Positions 26,746-36,932 of a stretch of 64,000 nucleotides of DNA are shown piece after piece. The translations under genes were made by a program, and so were the position numbers. Position 1 is the first letter of the stretch; each line of letters starts with the position of its first letter. This DNA comes from Leuconostocaceae bacterium ESL0723. GTDB taxonomy: Bacteria; Bacillota; Bacilli; Lactobacillales; Lactobacillaceae. The DNA lies in assembly GCA_029392055.1 (NCBI GenBank), contig CP113928.1, positions 618,501-682,500 of the forward strand, given 5' to 3'. A model generated the notes under the pieces. That model was not told the origin of the DNA, made no database searches, and worked only from the letters and a program-made list of their open reading frames with translations.

Positions 26746-28599
26746 ATGACAGAAATTAACCTCCAAGAACTAAAAGAACGGCAGAAACATATTCGTAATT
26801 TTTCGATTGTGGCCCACATTGACCACGGTAAGTCGACCATTGCTGACCGGATTTTGGAGCAGACCCACACGGTGGCTGAGCGGGACATGCAAAACCAGCT
26901 CTTAGACACGATGGACCTGGAGCGTGAGCGGGGGATTACCATTAAGCTCAATGCCGTCGAAGTGCACTACGATGCCAAGGATGGCCAGACCTACATTTTC
27001 CACCTGATTGATACGCCGGGACACGTGGATTTTTCCTATGAGGTTTCCCGCTCCCTAGCCGCCGCAGAAGGGGCTATTTTGGTGGTTGATGCTGCCCAGG
27101 GCGTTGAGGCCCAGACCCTGGCTAACGTTTACCTGGCCCTGGAAAACGACCTGGAAATCCTACCAGTTATTAATAAAATCGACCTACCGGCCGCGGATCC
27201 TGATAAGGTCAAGCAGGAAATCGAGGACGTGATTGGCCTCGATGCTTCTGATGCCGTCCTGGTATCAGCCAAGCAGGGGATTGGGATTGATGAACTGCTG
27301 GAGCGGATTGTTTCTGACTTTCCCGCCCCCAGCGGCGACATTGAGGCACCCCTGCAAGCTTTGATTTTTGATTCTCAGTACGACCCTTACCGGGGCGTGG
27401 TGGTCAACATCCGGGTCCGCCAGGGACTGGTTAAGCCCGGCGATAAGATTCGGATGATGAACACCGGTGCCGAGTACGAAGTGACTGAGGTTGGGGTGAT
27501 GTCACCCGATGCCCAGAAGCGCGACTACCTGATGGCCGGCGATGTTGGTTACTTGACGGCTGCCATTAAAGACATTCAAACCACTCACTCCGGTGATACG
27601 GTGACTCTGGTCGATAATCCAGCTGACGAACCCTTGCCTGGTTACCAGCCCATGACGCCGATGGTTTACTCTGGTCTCTATCCCTCTGATAACGCCCGGT
27701 ATGGCGACCTACGCGAGGCCTTAGAAAAGCTCCAGCTAAACGATGCGGCCCTGACCTTTGAACCGGAAACTTCGCAGGCCTTGGGCTTTGGTTACCGAGT
27801 TGGTTTCCTGGGTCTTTTGCACATGGATGTGATTCAGGAACGGCTTGAACGTGAATTTGGCCTGGACCTGGTGACGACGGCACCTTCGGTTACTTACCGG
27901 GTTACGACTAAGGACGGGGAAGTCCTCAGCATCGATAACCCTTCCGAACTGCCGGATACCCAGCAAATTGACACGATTGAAGAACCCTACATCCATGCCC
28001 AAATCATGGTCCCTAACGACTATGTTGGGGCGGTGATGGAGTTGGCCCAGCGCAAGCGGGGCGAGTTTGATACCTTGGAGTACCTGGATGAGAACCGGGT
28101 TAACGTCAAGTACTACATGCCCCTGTCCGAAATTATCTTCAACTTCTTTGATAAGCTGAAGTCTAGCACCCGGGGCTATGCCTCCCTGGATTACGAACTG
28201 GCTGGTTACCGGCCTTCTGACCTGGTTAAGATTGATATTCTGTTGAACGGCGAGAAGGTCGATGCCCTGAGCTTCATCGTTCACCGTGAATTCGCGGCGG
28301 AACGGGGTCGGATTATCACGGCTAAGCTCAAGGAAATCATTCCCCGGCAAAACTTTGAAATTCCAGTCCAGGCCGCCATCGGCAACAAGATTTTGGCCCG
28401 GACCAATATTAAGGCCTACCGTAAGGATGTGACCTCTAAGATTCACACCGGTGATCCTGACCGGCGGGCTAAGCTCTTAGATAAGCAGAAGCGGGGGAAG
28501 GCCCGGATGAAGGCCGTTGGTACGGTAACTGTCCCTCAAGAAGCCTTTATGGCCGTTTTGAAAACCGATGATGATGAAAAATTTGCCCGCGGAAATTAG
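26746..28599 (+). CDS. lepA: Elongation factor 4 (LepA) GTPase
   Basis: This ribosome-associated translational GTPase is linked to back-translocation and subunit biogenesis. The 617-residue product has the G1 loop AHIDHGKST near residue 24, G2 GITIK, G3 DTPGH, G4 NKID and the LepA-specific C-terminal domain ending [12 protein letters not shown]. The ATG at 26746 is preferred over the TTG three bases earlier. No strong ribosome-binding site is visible. Confidence 0.97.
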   Translation: MTEINLQELKERQKHIRNFSIVAHIDHGKSTIADRILEQTHTVAERDMQNQLLDTMDLERERGITIKLNAVEVHYDAKDGQTYIFHLIDTPGHVDFSYEVSRSLAAAEGAILVVDAAQGVEAQTLANVYLALENDLEILPVINKIDLPAADPDKVKQEIEDVIGLDASDAVLVSAKQGIGIDELLERIVSDFPAPSGDIEAPLQALIFDSQYDPYRGVVVNIRVRQGLVKPGDKIRMMNTGAEYEVTEVGVMSPDAQKRDYLMAGDVGYLTAAIKDIQTTHSGDTVTLVDNPADEPLPGYQPMTPMVYSGLYPSDNARYGDLREALEKLQLNDAALTFEPETSQALGFGYRVGFLGLLHMDVIQERLEREFGLDLVTTAPSVTYRVTTKDGEVLSIDNPSELPDTQQIDTIEEPYIHAQIMVPNDYVGAVMELAQRKRGEFDTLEYLDENRVNVKYYMPLSEIIFNFFDKLKSSTRGYASLDYELAGYRPSDLVKIDILLNGEKVDALSFIVHREFAAERGRIITAKLKEIIPRQNFEIPVQAAIGNKILARTNIKAYRKDVTSKIHTGDPDRRAKLLDKQKRGKARMKAVGTVTVPQEAFMAVLKTDDDEKFARGN

Positions 28600-28620
28600 G
28601 GCTTAGCAAGGAGAAATGAC

Positions 28621-29685
28621 ATGTCTTTCATTAAGAACTTAATTGATAAGGTCCATCCGACAATGACCGCCATTGGGATTAACCGGGGGGCCAAGACTGA
28701 GGAAAAGGATGCCTTTATCCGTCGGCGCGTGGCCAAGCCTAAGCCCGGTGATGATGATTTGTTAGTTAAGGTTCTGGCAACTTCAGTAAACCCAGTTGAT
28801 ACTAAGATGCGCAGCAAGTACCACTTGGACGGCATTTTTCGGATTCTTGGTCTGGATGGTGTCGGCCAAATCGAGGAAATGGGTAAGAACGTGACCGGCT
28901 TTGAGCTTGGTCAGAAAGTTTACTACGTCAGTGGTCAGCAAGATGCTGGTAACAATGCGGAGTACCAGGCCTTTAACGCTGGCCTGGCGGCCCCAATGCC
29001 CATGACGCTTAGTGTCGATGAAGCCGCCGCAGTACCACTGACTTCGGTAACGGCCTATGACATTGTTCACCGCGGCTTTGGCCTGCCAGTGATTAAGGAC
29101 GCTGCCCATGGTCAATCCCTCTTTATCATTAACGGTGCTGGCGGAGTTGGCTCAATTTTGATTCAGTTGGCTAAGTACCTCGGTATGACGGTTGTGACGA
29201 CCGCTGGGACTCACCGTTCAAAGAAGTGGGTGGAAGAGCTTGGGGCTGATTACGTGGTTGATTACCATGAGGACTTAACCCAGCAACTGCGTACGATTGA
29301 CCAGACCCAGTTTGAATACATTGCTAACCTGCAAGACACCAACGCCTACTGGGACCTGATGTCAGTGGCCGTGGCCCCTTATGGTAAGATTGCTTCGATT
29401 GTTGAAACCACGGCTCCAGTTGACCTGGGCGCCCTGAAAGACATGGCCGTGCAGTTTACCTGGATCTTCATGTTAGCCCGGGCCAACTACGGCAAGAACC
29501 TGGCTGAGCAGGGTGAAATCCTCGAAAAGATGGGCCGGCTCTTTGACCAGGGGGTTCTAAAGTCGACTTTGACCAAGGTTTATCACGGTCTGACTACTGA
29601 GGCCCTCCGTGAAGCCCACCACGAAGTTGAAAGCCAGCACACGGTCGGTAAGGTCGTGATTGACTTTCGGGAAGACCAGCAATGA
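28621..29685 (+). CDS. Zinc-type alcohol dehydrogenase-like (MDR superfamily) oxidoreductase
   Basis: This 354-residue medium-chain dehydrogenase/reductase has a GroES-like N-terminal domain (VLATSVNPVDTKMRS, LGLDGVGQIEEMG) and a Rossmann nucleotide-binding motif GAGGVGSILIQLAK near residue 175. It matches the YogA/quinone-reductase-like branch, which uses NADPH and usually lacks catalytic zinc; no zinc-ligand Cys cluster is seen. The substrate is unknown. AAGGAG precedes the ATG. It overlaps prmA by four bases. Confidence 0.85.
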   Translation: MSFIKNLIDKVHPTMTAIGINRGAKTEEKDAFIRRRVAKPKPGDDDLLVKVLATSVNPVDTKMRSKYHLDGIFRILGLDGVGQIEEMGKNVTGFELGQKVYYVSGQQDAGNNAEYQAFNAGLAAPMPMTLSVDEAAAVPLTSVTAYDIVHRGFGLPVIKDAAHGQSLFIINGAGGVGSILIQLAKYLGMTVVTTAGTHRSKKWVEELGADYVVDYHEDLTQQLRTIDQTQFEYIANLQDTNAYWDLMSVAVAPYGKIASIVETTAPVDLGALKDMAVQFTWIFMLARANYGKNLAEQGEILEKMGRLFDQGVLKSTLTKVYHGLTTEALREAHHEVESQHTVGKVVIDFREDQQ

Positions 29686-30560
29686 CTTGGTTAGCCCTAA
29701 CTTACACCGTCCCCAGTGCCCAGATTGACCTGGTTAACGCTGAGTTAACCGACCTGGGTTTGACCGGGGCCTGGATTCAGGATGCGGGGAACCAGCTGAG
29801 TAAAATCACCGTCTACTTGGACCGTGACGCTCAAACGAACGTGACGCCAGAACAGATTCAGGACCGTCTGGACCAGCTGCAGGCTAATGGGGTTGATTTA
29901 TCACCACTGAAACTAGATGAGCAAGAGGTCGACGACAGCGCCTGGGCCGATAGCTGGAAGCCCTACTACCATGCCCAACGGATTACCCAGCAGCTGACCG
30001 TGGTGCCCCAGTGGGAAGATTATCAGCGCGAGCAAGCGGGTGAAAAGCTAATTGTCTTAGATCCCCAGCTATCCTTTGGGACTGGCACCCATGAAACTAC
30101 TCGCTTGAGTATGCAGGCCTTAGAGGCCGTTGTTCGTGGCGGGGAAAGCATGATTGATGTTGGCACTGGTTCAGGGGTTTTGGCGGTTGCGGCCAAGCTC
30201 TTGGGGGTCGGCAAGGTAATTGCCACTGATTTGGATGAAGAAGCCGTGGCCGTTGCTAAGCAGAACCTGGCGTTAAACCCGGTTGCCAAGGACGTAGAAG
30301 TCCTGGTCAGCGATCGTTTAAACCAGGTTCAGACCGACCCAGTTGATTTAATCGTGGCTAATATCCTAGCTGACGTGATTGAACCCCTAGTACCACAGGC
30401 CGAGCAAAACTTAAAACCAGGTGGTTATTTCCTGGTTTCTGGAATCTACACTGACCAGGCGGCCAAAATTGAACGGGCCTTAAGGGCCCACGATTTTGAC
30501 CTTGAGCAGGTCAGTCAACGGGGTCCCTGGTATGGTTACATTGCCCGCAAGAAAGGATAG
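29682..30560 (+). CDS. prmA: Ribosomal protein L11 methyltransferase
   Basis: This SAM-dependent methyltransferase trimethylates ribosomal protein L11. The 292-residue protein has an N-terminal L11-binding domain and the SAM motif MIDVGTGSGVLAVAA near residue 160, with the NILADVIEPL catalytic-region motif near 225. The start overlaps the upstream gene (ATGA). It is followed two bases later by rsmE, a common pairing in Firmicutes. Confidence 0.95.
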   Translation: MTWLALTYTVPSAQIDLVNAELTDLGLTGAWIQDAGNQLSKITVYLDRDAQTNVTPEQIQDRLDQLQANGVDLSPLKLDEQEVDDSAWADSWKPYYHAQRITQQLTVVPQWEDYQREQAGEKLIVLDPQLSFGTGTHETTRLSMQALEAVVRGGESMIDVGTGSGVLAVAAKLLGVGKVIATDLDEEAVAVAKQNLALNPVAKDVEVLVSDRLNQVQTDPVDLIVANILADVIEPLVPQAEQNLKPGGYFLVSGIYTDQAAKIERALRAHDFDLEQVSQRGPWYGYIARKKG

Positions 30561-30562
30561 GG

Positions 30563-31303
30563 ATGCAACGGTACTTTTTAGATCAAACGCTTGCTGATGA
30601 GGTTTCATTGCCAGCTGACAGTGACACTTACCAGCACCTGGCCCGGGTTCTGCGGGCCAAGGTTGGCCAGCAGGTTGAGTTAGTCAGTGCCGACCAAAAG
30701 CTCTACCTTGCCCAGGTTAAGGAAGTCGATGCTAACGGTTTGACGCTATCGGTATTAGAAGAAGTACCCGCCCAGGTGGAACTGCCCGTTCGGGTTACCC
30801 TGGTCGTTTCCCCGGTTAAAAATGACCGCAATGACTGGCTGGTGCAAAAGGCCACTGAGATGGGGGCTGACCGGATTGTCTTTACCGACATGGCAAGGAC
30901 GGTTGCAGCTTGGAAACCCAGTGTACAAGCTAAGAAATTAACCCGAATGGGCAAGATTGCCAAGGCGGCTGCCGAGCAGTCCCATCGGCTGAAGGTACCA
31001 GCGATTGATTACCTGAAAACTGATGAAGCTATCAACCTGAACAAGGATTTGGGTCTGGTTGCCTGGGAAGAGGTCGCCAAGGCCGGCGAAGATGGCCAAT
31101 TGTATCAGCGTCTGAGTCAGTGTCAAGCCGGACAGGAGCTGGTAGCCTGGTTTGGACCAGAAGGGGGCTTAACTGAGAAGGAAATTAGCGCCTTGACCGC
31201 GCATGGCTTTGCCAAGGTCGGGCTGGGTCCTCGGATTTTACGGGCTGAAACGGCGCCGCTCTACTTCTTAGCGGCCGTCAGCCTCTTGTCGGAACTTCAC
31301 TAA
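30563..31303 (+). CDS. rsmE: 16S rRNA m3U1498 methyltransferase
   Basis: This SPOUT-class methyltransferase modifies U1498 of 16S rRNA. The 246-residue protein has an N-terminal PUA-like domain and a C-terminal knotted SAM-binding domain with WFGPEGGLTEKEI and LGPRILRAETAPLYFLAA. DRNDWLVQKATEMGADRI is also typical. It directly follows prmA. Confidence 0.96.
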   Translation: MQRYFLDQTLADEVSLPADSDTYQHLARVLRAKVGQQVELVSADQKLYLAQVKEVDANGLTLSVLEEVPAQVELPVRVTLVVSPVKNDRNDWLVQKATEMGADRIVFTDMARTVAAWKPSVQAKKLTRMGKIAKAAAEQSHRLKVPAIDYLKTDEAINLNKDLGLVAWEEVAKAGEDGQLYQRLSQCQAGQELVAWFGPEGGLTEKEISALTAHGFAKVGLGPRILRAETAPLYFLAAVSLLSELH

Positions 31304-31360
31304 TTGCCTATAATATTCCTAAGGGAATGACAGAATGGATTTAAAGAAGTAGGAAACGCC

Positions 31361-31762
31361 ATGATGCAAAAGATAAAGGTTTTTTTTCAAACTTACATCG
31401 TCCAACAGGTGCTGGTGATTTTTTTGCTGGCCTATTTCCTACCTCAGTTGGGCAGCTGGTTGAATTGGCGTGACTTGAACCTGATTATTTGGATTTACTT
31501 CCTACTTAATGGCGGTTATGCCCTCTACTTTGGTTGGCAGGTGCGCCAGCGAGGCTTGATGCCAGCTTGGCTCTTGCTACAGCCATTGGTTTTCGCTGGC
31601 CTGACCACCTTTTTGCTGGACCTGGTTTCGGTTCAGTACGGCTACTATTTCTCAGCCATGTACCTAATTTTAAGTCTCTTTACCTTTTTCAGTGACACCC
31701 GGGATGACCCGGATGAAAACATGATTCCGGTTGAGAATGGCTTTCAAGACCTTAAAGATTAG
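31361..31762 (+). CDS. Hypothetical integral membrane protein
   Basis: I do not recognise this family. The 133-residue protein has a basic N-terminus and about four hydrophobic segments (near residues 15-32, 38-58, 66-86 and 93-112), then a short acidic cytoplasmic-looking tail (SDTRDDPDENMIPVENG). A double ATG at 31361 is preceded by TAGGAAA. It lies alone between rsmE and a terminator. Confidence 0.75.
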   Translation: MMQKIKVFFQTYIVQQVLVIFLLAYFLPQLGSWLNWRDLNLIIWIYFLLNGGYALYFGWQVRQRGLMPAWLLLQPLVFAGLTTFLLDLVSVQYGYYFSAMYLILSLFTFFSDTRDDPDENMIPVENGFQDLKD

Positions 31763-31769
31763 CCTGACG

Positions 31770-31797
31770 AGCGCGCGAATTTAGGCGCTTTTTTTGT
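31770..31797 (+). terminator. Rho-independent terminator
   Basis: AGCGC and GCGCT arms followed by seven or eight T residues, after the membrane protein gene. Confidence 0.75.
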
Positions 31798-31854
31798 TAG
31801 AATAAGGTTATCTGTGTAACGATTAAATCGCGTTAGGAAAGAGAGGAGCTGTCC

Positions 31855-33480
31855 TTGATTACGGTAGCTGACATGAGTTTTAGTTTTTCTGGTCCCAAGT
31901 TATACCAGGATGTAAACCTGAAGCTAACGCCCGGCAACACTTATGGCATTATTGGTGCCAACGGTGCCGGGAAATCAACTTTTTTGAAATTATTACAGGG
32001 CCAATTAGAGCCCACCGAGGGGCATATTACCATCGGGGAAGGGGAGCGGATGTCTTCCCTCCAACAGGACCACTTTGCCTTTGATGACTACACGGTCCTT
32101 GATACAGTTTTGCAGGGGCACGAGCGCCTACACCAGGTTAAAAGTGAGATGGACGCCATTTATGCTAAGCCAGACTTTAATGATGAAGACGGCGTGAAGG
32201 CTGCCGAGCTCAGTGCGGAGTTCGAGGAACTCGATGGTTGGAATGCGGAAGCCGAAGCGGCCCAAATGCTCACCAAATTAGGTATTGATGAAAATCAGCA
32301 GGGTCAACTCATGTCGGAGCTGACCGAAAACGACAAGGTTAAGGTGCTCTTAGCCCAAGCGCTTTTCGGTAACCCTGATATCTTGATTTTAGATGAGCCC
32401 ACCAACGGGTTGGATGTGAAGACGATTAACTGGTTGGAAGACTTTTTGGCCGACTTTCCCAACCTGGTCATCGTGGTTTCCCACGACCGGCACTTCCTCA
32501 ATGCAGTGTCAACCAACATCCTGGACGTGGACTTTGGTAAAATCACTTCCTTCGTTGGTAACTATGATTTCTGGCGGGAATCTTCTGAACTGGCGCAGCG
32601 ACTGGCTTCCCAGCAAAATGCTAAGAAGGAAGAGCAAATTAAGCAGCTCCAGGAATTCGTGGCCCGTTTCTCAGCCAACGCCTCCAAGTCTAAGCAGGCC
32701 ACGGCCCGCAAGAAGCAGTTGGACAAGATTACCCTGGATGACATTAAGCCTTCATCTCGGAAATATCCTTACATCAGTTTCCCCATGAACCGGGAGCTCG
32801 GTAACGATTTAATTCGGGTGGAAGGAATTTCTAAAACTATTGATGGTGAAAAAATTCTGGACAACATTTCCTTTATTGGTCGGCCTGGTGATAAGATTGC
32901 CATCCTGTCCCAGTCAGACCTGGCTGCCACGACCTTGATGAAAATCATTGCCGGCCAAATGGAACCAGATAGTGGTTCGATTACCTGGGGAGTAACCACC
33001 TCTCAGTCTTATATTGCTAAGGACCTCAACGATAACTTTGATAACCAAGATGAGACTGTCTTGGACTGGTTACGGGACTTTGCCGAAGAGGACCAGAAGG
33101 ATAGCACCAGCCTGCGTGGCATGCTCGGCCAGATGCTCTTTAAGGGTGATGACGCCCTTAAGCAGATTAAGGTTCTATCTGGTGGTGAAAAGGTCCGGAT
33201 TGTTTTGGCCAAGATGATGTTGCTCAAGGCCAACGTTTTGATTATGGATGACCCCACTAACCACTTGGACTTGGAGTCCATTCAATCTCTAAACGATGCC
33301 GTGGAGAGTTTCAAAGGATCAGTCATCATGACTTCCCACGACCACGAGTTCTTGGAAACTACGGCTAACCATATCGTGGAGGTTTCTGCTAAGGGCTGTG
33401 TCGACCGGGTTGATACAACCTACGATGAATTTATTAACAGTCCAGCCATTCAAGAAAAGGTGCAGGCACTGTACGCATAA
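31855..33480 (+). CDS. ABC-F ATPase, YbiT/YkpA-like, with one degenerate ATP site
   Basis: This soluble 541-residue protein with two ABC domains belongs to the ribosome-associated ABC-F group. Domain 1 has Walker A GANGAGKST and Walker B ILDEPTNGLD, but its signature reads ELTENDK (about residue 156) instead of LSGGE. Domain 2 has a good signature LSGGEK (about 441), but its Walker A has decayed to LSQSDLAATTL with no P-loop Lys (about 350), and its Walker B ends MDDPTNHLD with Asp for the catalytic Glu. One composite site is therefore intact and the other dead. The start is TTG at 31855 behind GAGAGGAG. mvaS follows 20 bases later. Confidence 0.87.
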   Translation: MITVADMSFSFSGPKLYQDVNLKLTPGNTYGIIGANGAGKSTFLKLLQGQLEPTEGHITIGEGERMSSLQQDHFAFDDYTVLDTVLQGHERLHQVKSEMDAIYAKPDFNDEDGVKAAELSAEFEELDGWNAEAEAAQMLTKLGIDENQQGQLMSELTENDKVKVLLAQALFGNPDILILDEPTNGLDVKTINWLEDFLADFPNLVIVVSHDRHFLNAVSTNILDVDFGKITSFVGNYDFWRESSELAQRLASQQNAKKEEQIKQLQEFVARFSANASKSKQATARKKQLDKITLDDIKPSSRKYPYISFPMNRELGNDLIRVEGISKTIDGEKILDNISFIGRPGDKIAILSQSDLAATTLMKIIAGQMEPDSGSITWGVTTSQSYIAKDLNDNFDNQDETVLDWLRDFAEEDQKDSTSLRGMLGQMLFKGDDALKQIKVLSGGEKVRIVLAKMMLLKANVLIMDDPTNHLDLESIQSLNDAVESFKGSVIMTSHDHEFLETTANHIVEVSAKGCVDRVDTTYDEFINSPAIQEKVQALYA

Positions 33481-33500
33481 ACGCATAAAAAGGAGGCCCA

Positions 33501-34685
33501 GTGACGGTGGCAGTTGGTATTGATAAGATTGGTTTTGATACGCCGGGTCTAGTCCTAGACCTAGTTTCTCTGGCCAAACAGCGCGGTGATGAACCGGACA
33601 AGTACACGATTGGGATTGGTCAAGACCAACAGGCGGTTGTCCCCAACTACGAAGACGTGGTCACGATGGGGGTTAACGCCGCCCAGTCCATCCTGACCGA
33701 CGCTGACCGGCAGGACCTAGACATGCTAATTTTTGCGACCGAGTCTGGCGTGGATAATTCGAAGTCGGCGGCCGTCTTTGCCCAGCAACTACTCGACCTA
33801 CCGGTTAATATTCGGACAATTGAACTCAAGCAGGCCTGCTACGCTGGTACCTATGGCCTGATGCAGGCCCGTGATTACGTTACCCTGCATCCTGACCGCA
33901 AGGTCCTAGTGATTGCGGCTGACATTGCCCGTTATGGCCTGGCAACGCCAGGAGAGGTAACCCAGGGTGCTGGCGCGGTAGCAATGCTGGTTGCCGCTAA
34001 TCCTCGCTTAGCGGTGATTCACCATGATTCGGTCTTCATGTCCCAGGACACACCTGATTTTTGGCGGCCAATCGATCGTAGCCAGGCCCTGGTAGACGGC
34101 CACTTGTCTACAGATGTTTATAAGGCCATGTTTGCCAAACTTTGGCAGCGTTACCAGGATCAGACTGGCTTAGACCTTAACCAAATCGATGGTTGGGCCT
34201 TCCACCTCCCTTATACCAAGATGGCTAAGAAGGCCTTAGACCAGGTGATTGACCAGGCTGATGACCGTCATCAGGACCTCTTAAAGCAGCGTTTAGCGGC
34301 CAGTCAGGCTTATAGTCGGCGGGTAGGGAATACCTACACAGCCTCAGTTTACATGAGTCTGCTATCCTTGCTAGCTAACGATGATAGCTTGCAGGCTGGC
34401 GACCGGCTGGGTATTTTCAGTTATGGTTCGGGGGCTGAGGCGGAACTCTTTAGCCTGAGCCTGGTACCAGGTTTTGAGGACCAGGTACCTAAGACTGCAG
34501 TTAATCGGCTCTTAGACCGGCGCCAGTTGGTTTCTGTCCCAGAGTACGAACGCATTTTTAGTAGCCAGCTACTAGATTCAACCGTTAACAGTCGTTCGGC
34601 AGCAAGTCCACGGTCGCTACGGGCCCAGTTTTGGGGTTGGCAGGATGGCCAGCGCCTTTACCAGGTGCCTAAAGACGAACTATAA
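33501..34685 (+). CDS. mvaS: Hydroxymethylglutaryl-CoA synthase
   Basis: The enzyme condenses acetyl-CoA with acetoacetyl-CoA to HMG-CoA at the entry to the mevalonate route, which lactic acid bacteria use for isoprenoids, including the menaquinone side chain. The 394-residue thiolase-fold protein has the nucleophile Cys113 in QACYAGT, the catalytic Glu in FATESGVDNSKS near residue 78, and the His in AFHLPYTK near 233. Start GTG at 33501 with AAGGAGG upstream. It probably shares a transcript with the ABC-F gene. Its stop lies in the terminator stem. Confidence 0.96.
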   Translation: MTVAVGIDKIGFDTPGLVLDLVSLAKQRGDEPDKYTIGIGQDQQAVVPNYEDVVTMGVNAAQSILTDADRQDLDMLIFATESGVDNSKSAAVFAQQLLDLPVNIRTIELKQACYAGTYGLMQARDYVTLHPDRKVLVIAADIARYGLATPGEVTQGAGAVAMLVAANPRLAVIHHDSVFMSQDTPDFWRPIDRSQALVDGHLSTDVYKAMFAKLWQRYQDQTGLDLNQIDGWAFHLPYTKMAKKALDQVIDQADDRHQDLLKQRLAASQAYSRRVGNTYTASVYMSLLSLLANDDSLQAGDRLGIFSYGSGAEAELFSLSLVPGFEDQVPKTAVNRLLDRRQLVSVPEYERIFSSQLLDSTVNSRSAASPRSLRAQFWGWQDGQRLYQVPKDEL

Positions 34686-34708
34686 AAGCCCATTTACGGG
34701 CTTTTTTT
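34684..34708 (+). terminator. Rho-independent terminator after mvaS
   Basis: AAAGCCC-ATTTAC-GGGCTTTTTTT stem-loop with T-run. Confidence 0.9.
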
Positions 34709-34738
34709 AATAATTTATGAATGTTAACCGGGCCAATC

Positions 34739-34747
34739 TGTTAGAAT
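34739..34747 (+). promoter_or_regulatory. Extended -10 promoter for the deoxyribosyltransferase operon
   Basis: TGTTAGAAT is an extended -10 (TG-T-TAGAAT) 39 bases before the ATG; the -35 is weak. Confidence 0.45.
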
Positions 34748-34786
34748 AAGAGTCAAAATAGGATAAAGGACGAAGGAGTTTTTGGC

Positions 34787-35230
34787 ATGGCTAAAAAAGT
34801 TTACTTGGCAGGTCCCTTTTTTAACGAAGATCAGATTGACCGGGTCAGCCGGGTCGAACAGGCCCTTGGGAAAAACGACACGGTGGCGGCCGTATTTTCA
34901 CCACGGCAGCACAACCGTGACGAATTTGAAATGTACAGCGATGAATGGCGGGTAGCCACTTTTAATGATGACGTGGATGCCCTGAATGATGCCGAGGTCG
35001 TCGTGGCCATCGTTGATTATGTCGGCGAAGAGGTTGATCCAGGAACGGCCTGGGAGTTTGGTTATGCCATTGCTAAGCGCAAGCCGGTTGTTGTGCTAAA
35101 GGAGACGCCTGGTCCCTTGAATTTGATGTTAGCCATGCCGCTAACGGCCTGCTTAGCTAGCAGCCAAGATTTGGTTGACTATGACTTTGACCTGTTGCCG
35201 GTCCAAGCCTACGTTGGTGATACTTTTTAA
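34787..35230 (+). CDS. Nucleoside 2-deoxyribosyltransferase family protein
   Basis: This enzyme family exchanges bases between deoxyribonucleosides for nucleotide salvage. The 147-residue protein has the N-terminal YLAGPFF motif, an FNDDVDALNDAEVVVA block and the catalytic Glu in PGTAWEFGYA near residue 90, matching the lactobacillal NDT family (about 150-160 residues). AAGGAG precedes the ATG. The next gene begins 15 bases later. Substrate range (NDT type I or II) cannot be told from sequence alone. Confidence 0.9.
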   Translation: MAKKVYLAGPFFNEDQIDRVSRVEQALGKNDTVAAVFSPRQHNRDEFEMYSDEWRVATFNDDVDALNDAEVVVAIVDYVGEEVDPGTAWEFGYAIAKRKPVVVLKETPGPLNLMLAMPLTACLASSQDLVDYDFDLLPVQAYVGDTF

Positions 35231-35245
35231 TATTAGGAGATAAAG

Positions 35246-35515
35246 ATGATTCAAGCAGTTGTAACCGTTGTTGGGCGCGATAAGAATGGCATCGTGGCTG
35301 CGGTAGCCAAGACACTTTCAGCCCATAACGTTAACATTATCGACATGTCCCAAACCATTATGACCGACCTGTTTACCATGAACATGTTGGTTGAGTGGGA
35401 AGATCCTGAGCGCTTCAACCAAATTCAGGCTGATTTGACTAAGACCGGTGAGCAGCTGGGTGTGACTATTCATATTCAGCGTGAAGAGATTTTTGATGCC
35501 ATGTCACGGGTCTAA
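35246..35515 (+). CDS. ACT domain protein (UPF0237)
   Basis: This 89-residue protein is a single ACT regulatory domain: VTVVGRDKNGIVAAVAKTLSAHNVNI and DLFTMNMLVEW are typical of UPF0237. Such proteins probably bind small ligands such as amino acids. It is paired with the UPF0210 gene 22 bases downstream, a widely conserved neighbourhood in Gram-positive bacteria. The TTAGGAGA site supports the ATG. Confidence 0.93.
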   Translation: MIQAVVTVVGRDKNGIVAAVAKTLSAHNVNIIDMSQTIMTDLFTMNMLVEWEDPERFNQIQADLTKTGEQLGVTIHIQREEIFDAMSRV

Positions 35516-35537
35516 CCAGGAAGTGGGCCAAAGATAA

Positions 35538-36881
35538 ATGGAAACAAAGCAAATATTAGAAACCATCCAGATGGTATCTGAAGATCATTTGGATATCCGG
35601 ACGGTGACCATGGGAATTTCCCTCCTGGATACGGTTGGTGATACCCCGGCGCGGACTGCTAAAAATGTCTACCAGAAGGTGGTTAGCTATGCCAAGAACC
35701 TGGTGCCCGTTGCCGAGCAAATTGAGCGCGAATACGGGATTCCAATCACGAACAAGCGGATTAGTGTCACGCCGGTTGCCCTGATTGCCGGGCACAGTGA
35801 TGAGGAAGGGCTCCTGCAAATTGCCCACGCCTTGGATGATGCTGCCAAAGAGGTTGGTGTTGACTTTATTGGTGGTTATTCAGCCCTGGTCCAAAAAGGG
35901 TTTAGCCATGGCGATTTAGCCCTGATTAAGTCACTGCCCCGGGCTTTGACTGAGACTGACCTGGTCATGTCCAGTGTTAACATTGGTTCTTCTAAGGCCG
36001 GAATTAACTTAGATGCTGTTAAATTAATGGGCGAGACAATTAAGGCCATTACTGATAAGTCTGACACTGCCAATTCTAAGATGGTCGTCTTTGCTAACGC
36101 TGTTGAGGATAACCCCTTTATGGCGGGGGCCTTCCACGGGGTTAGTGAGCCCGACGTGGTCATTAACGTCGGTGTTTCTGGACCAGGTGTGGTTAAGCGG
36201 GCAATTGAGAAAGTTTCGGGCAAGTCGATTAACGACGTTTCGGAAACGATTAAGAAAACCGCCTTTAAGATTACCCGGGTTGGTCAGTTCATTGGGGACT
36301 TGGCCGCTAAACGGCTGGACGTACCCTTTGGCATCGTTGATTTGAGTTTGGCACCTACGCCAGCCCGCGGCGACTCAGTGGCTGAAGTCTTAGAAGAAAT
36401 CGGCCTGGAACAGGTTGGAACCCATGGCACCACAGCAGCTTTGATGCTCTTAAACGATGCTGTTAAAAAGGGTGGCGTGATGGCGGCCCAGCAGGTTGGT
36501 GGCCTCTCTGGTGCCTTTATCCCGGTTTCAGAGGATGCCGGGATGATTGATGCGGCTAAGGATGGTACTTTGACCCTGTCCAAGCTAGAGGCGATGACCT
36601 CAGTTTGCTCGGTCGGGCTTGACATGATTGCCATTCCTGGCGATACACCCGCAACGACCATTAGTGGCATGATTGCTGATGAAGCGGCCATTGGGGTTCA
36701 AAACAATAAGACCACTGCCGTCCGTATCCTGCCAACCAATGGCACTAAGGTAGGGGACATGGTTGACTATGGAGGCCTGCTGGGAACGGCGCCGGTCATG
36801 CCGGTTAACAGTAAGTCCAGTGCGGCTTTCATTGACCGCGGTGGTCATATTCCAGCCCCAATTCATTCCTTTAAAAATTAG
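35538..36881 (+). CDS. UPF0210 (DUF711, PFL-like) family protein
   Basis: This 447-residue cytoplasmic protein of the UPF0210 family has a fold related to pyruvate formate-lyase; its function is not known. Signatures are the N-terminal [45 protein letters not shown] and [23 protein letters not shown]. The start fits family members, although its ribosome-binding site is weak. The ACT protein just upstream probably works with it. A terminator follows. Confidence 0.94.
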   Translation: METKQILETIQMVSEDHLDIRTVTMGISLLDTVGDTPARTAKNVYQKVVSYAKNLVPVAEQIEREYGIPITNKRISVTPVALIAGHSDEEGLLQIAHALDDAAKEVGVDFIGGYSALVQKGFSHGDLALIKSLPRALTETDLVMSSVNIGSSKAGINLDAVKLMGETIKAITDKSDTANSKMVVFANAVEDNPFMAGAFHGVSEPDVVINVGVSGPGVVKRAIEKVSGKSINDVSETIKKTAFKITRVGQFIGDLAAKRLDVPFGIVDLSLAPTPARGDSVAEVLEEIGLEQVGTHGTTAALMLLNDAVKKGGVMAAQQVGGLSGAFIPVSEDAGMIDAAKDGTLTLSKLEAMTSVCSVGLDMIAIPGDTPATTISGMIADEAAIGVQNNKTTAVRILPTNGTKVGDMVDYGGLLGTAPVMPVNSKSSAAFIDRGGHIPAPIHSFKN

Positions 36882-36889
36882 TACAAGAA

Positions 36890-36918
36890 AAAGCGTTAAC
36901 CAATCGGTTAACGCTTTT
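36890..36918. terminator. Bidirectional terminator
   Basis: AAGCGTTAACC-AATC-GGTTAACGCTT with flanking A and T runs lies between the UPF0210 gene and the convergent small basic protein gene. Confidence 0.9.
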
Positions 36919-36932
36919 AGTTTTAAAATAAA

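Noticed and set aside
27736-28446. 236-codon open frame antisense to lepA
   Set aside because: Long only because of codon bias on the opposite strand; no start signal or homology pattern.
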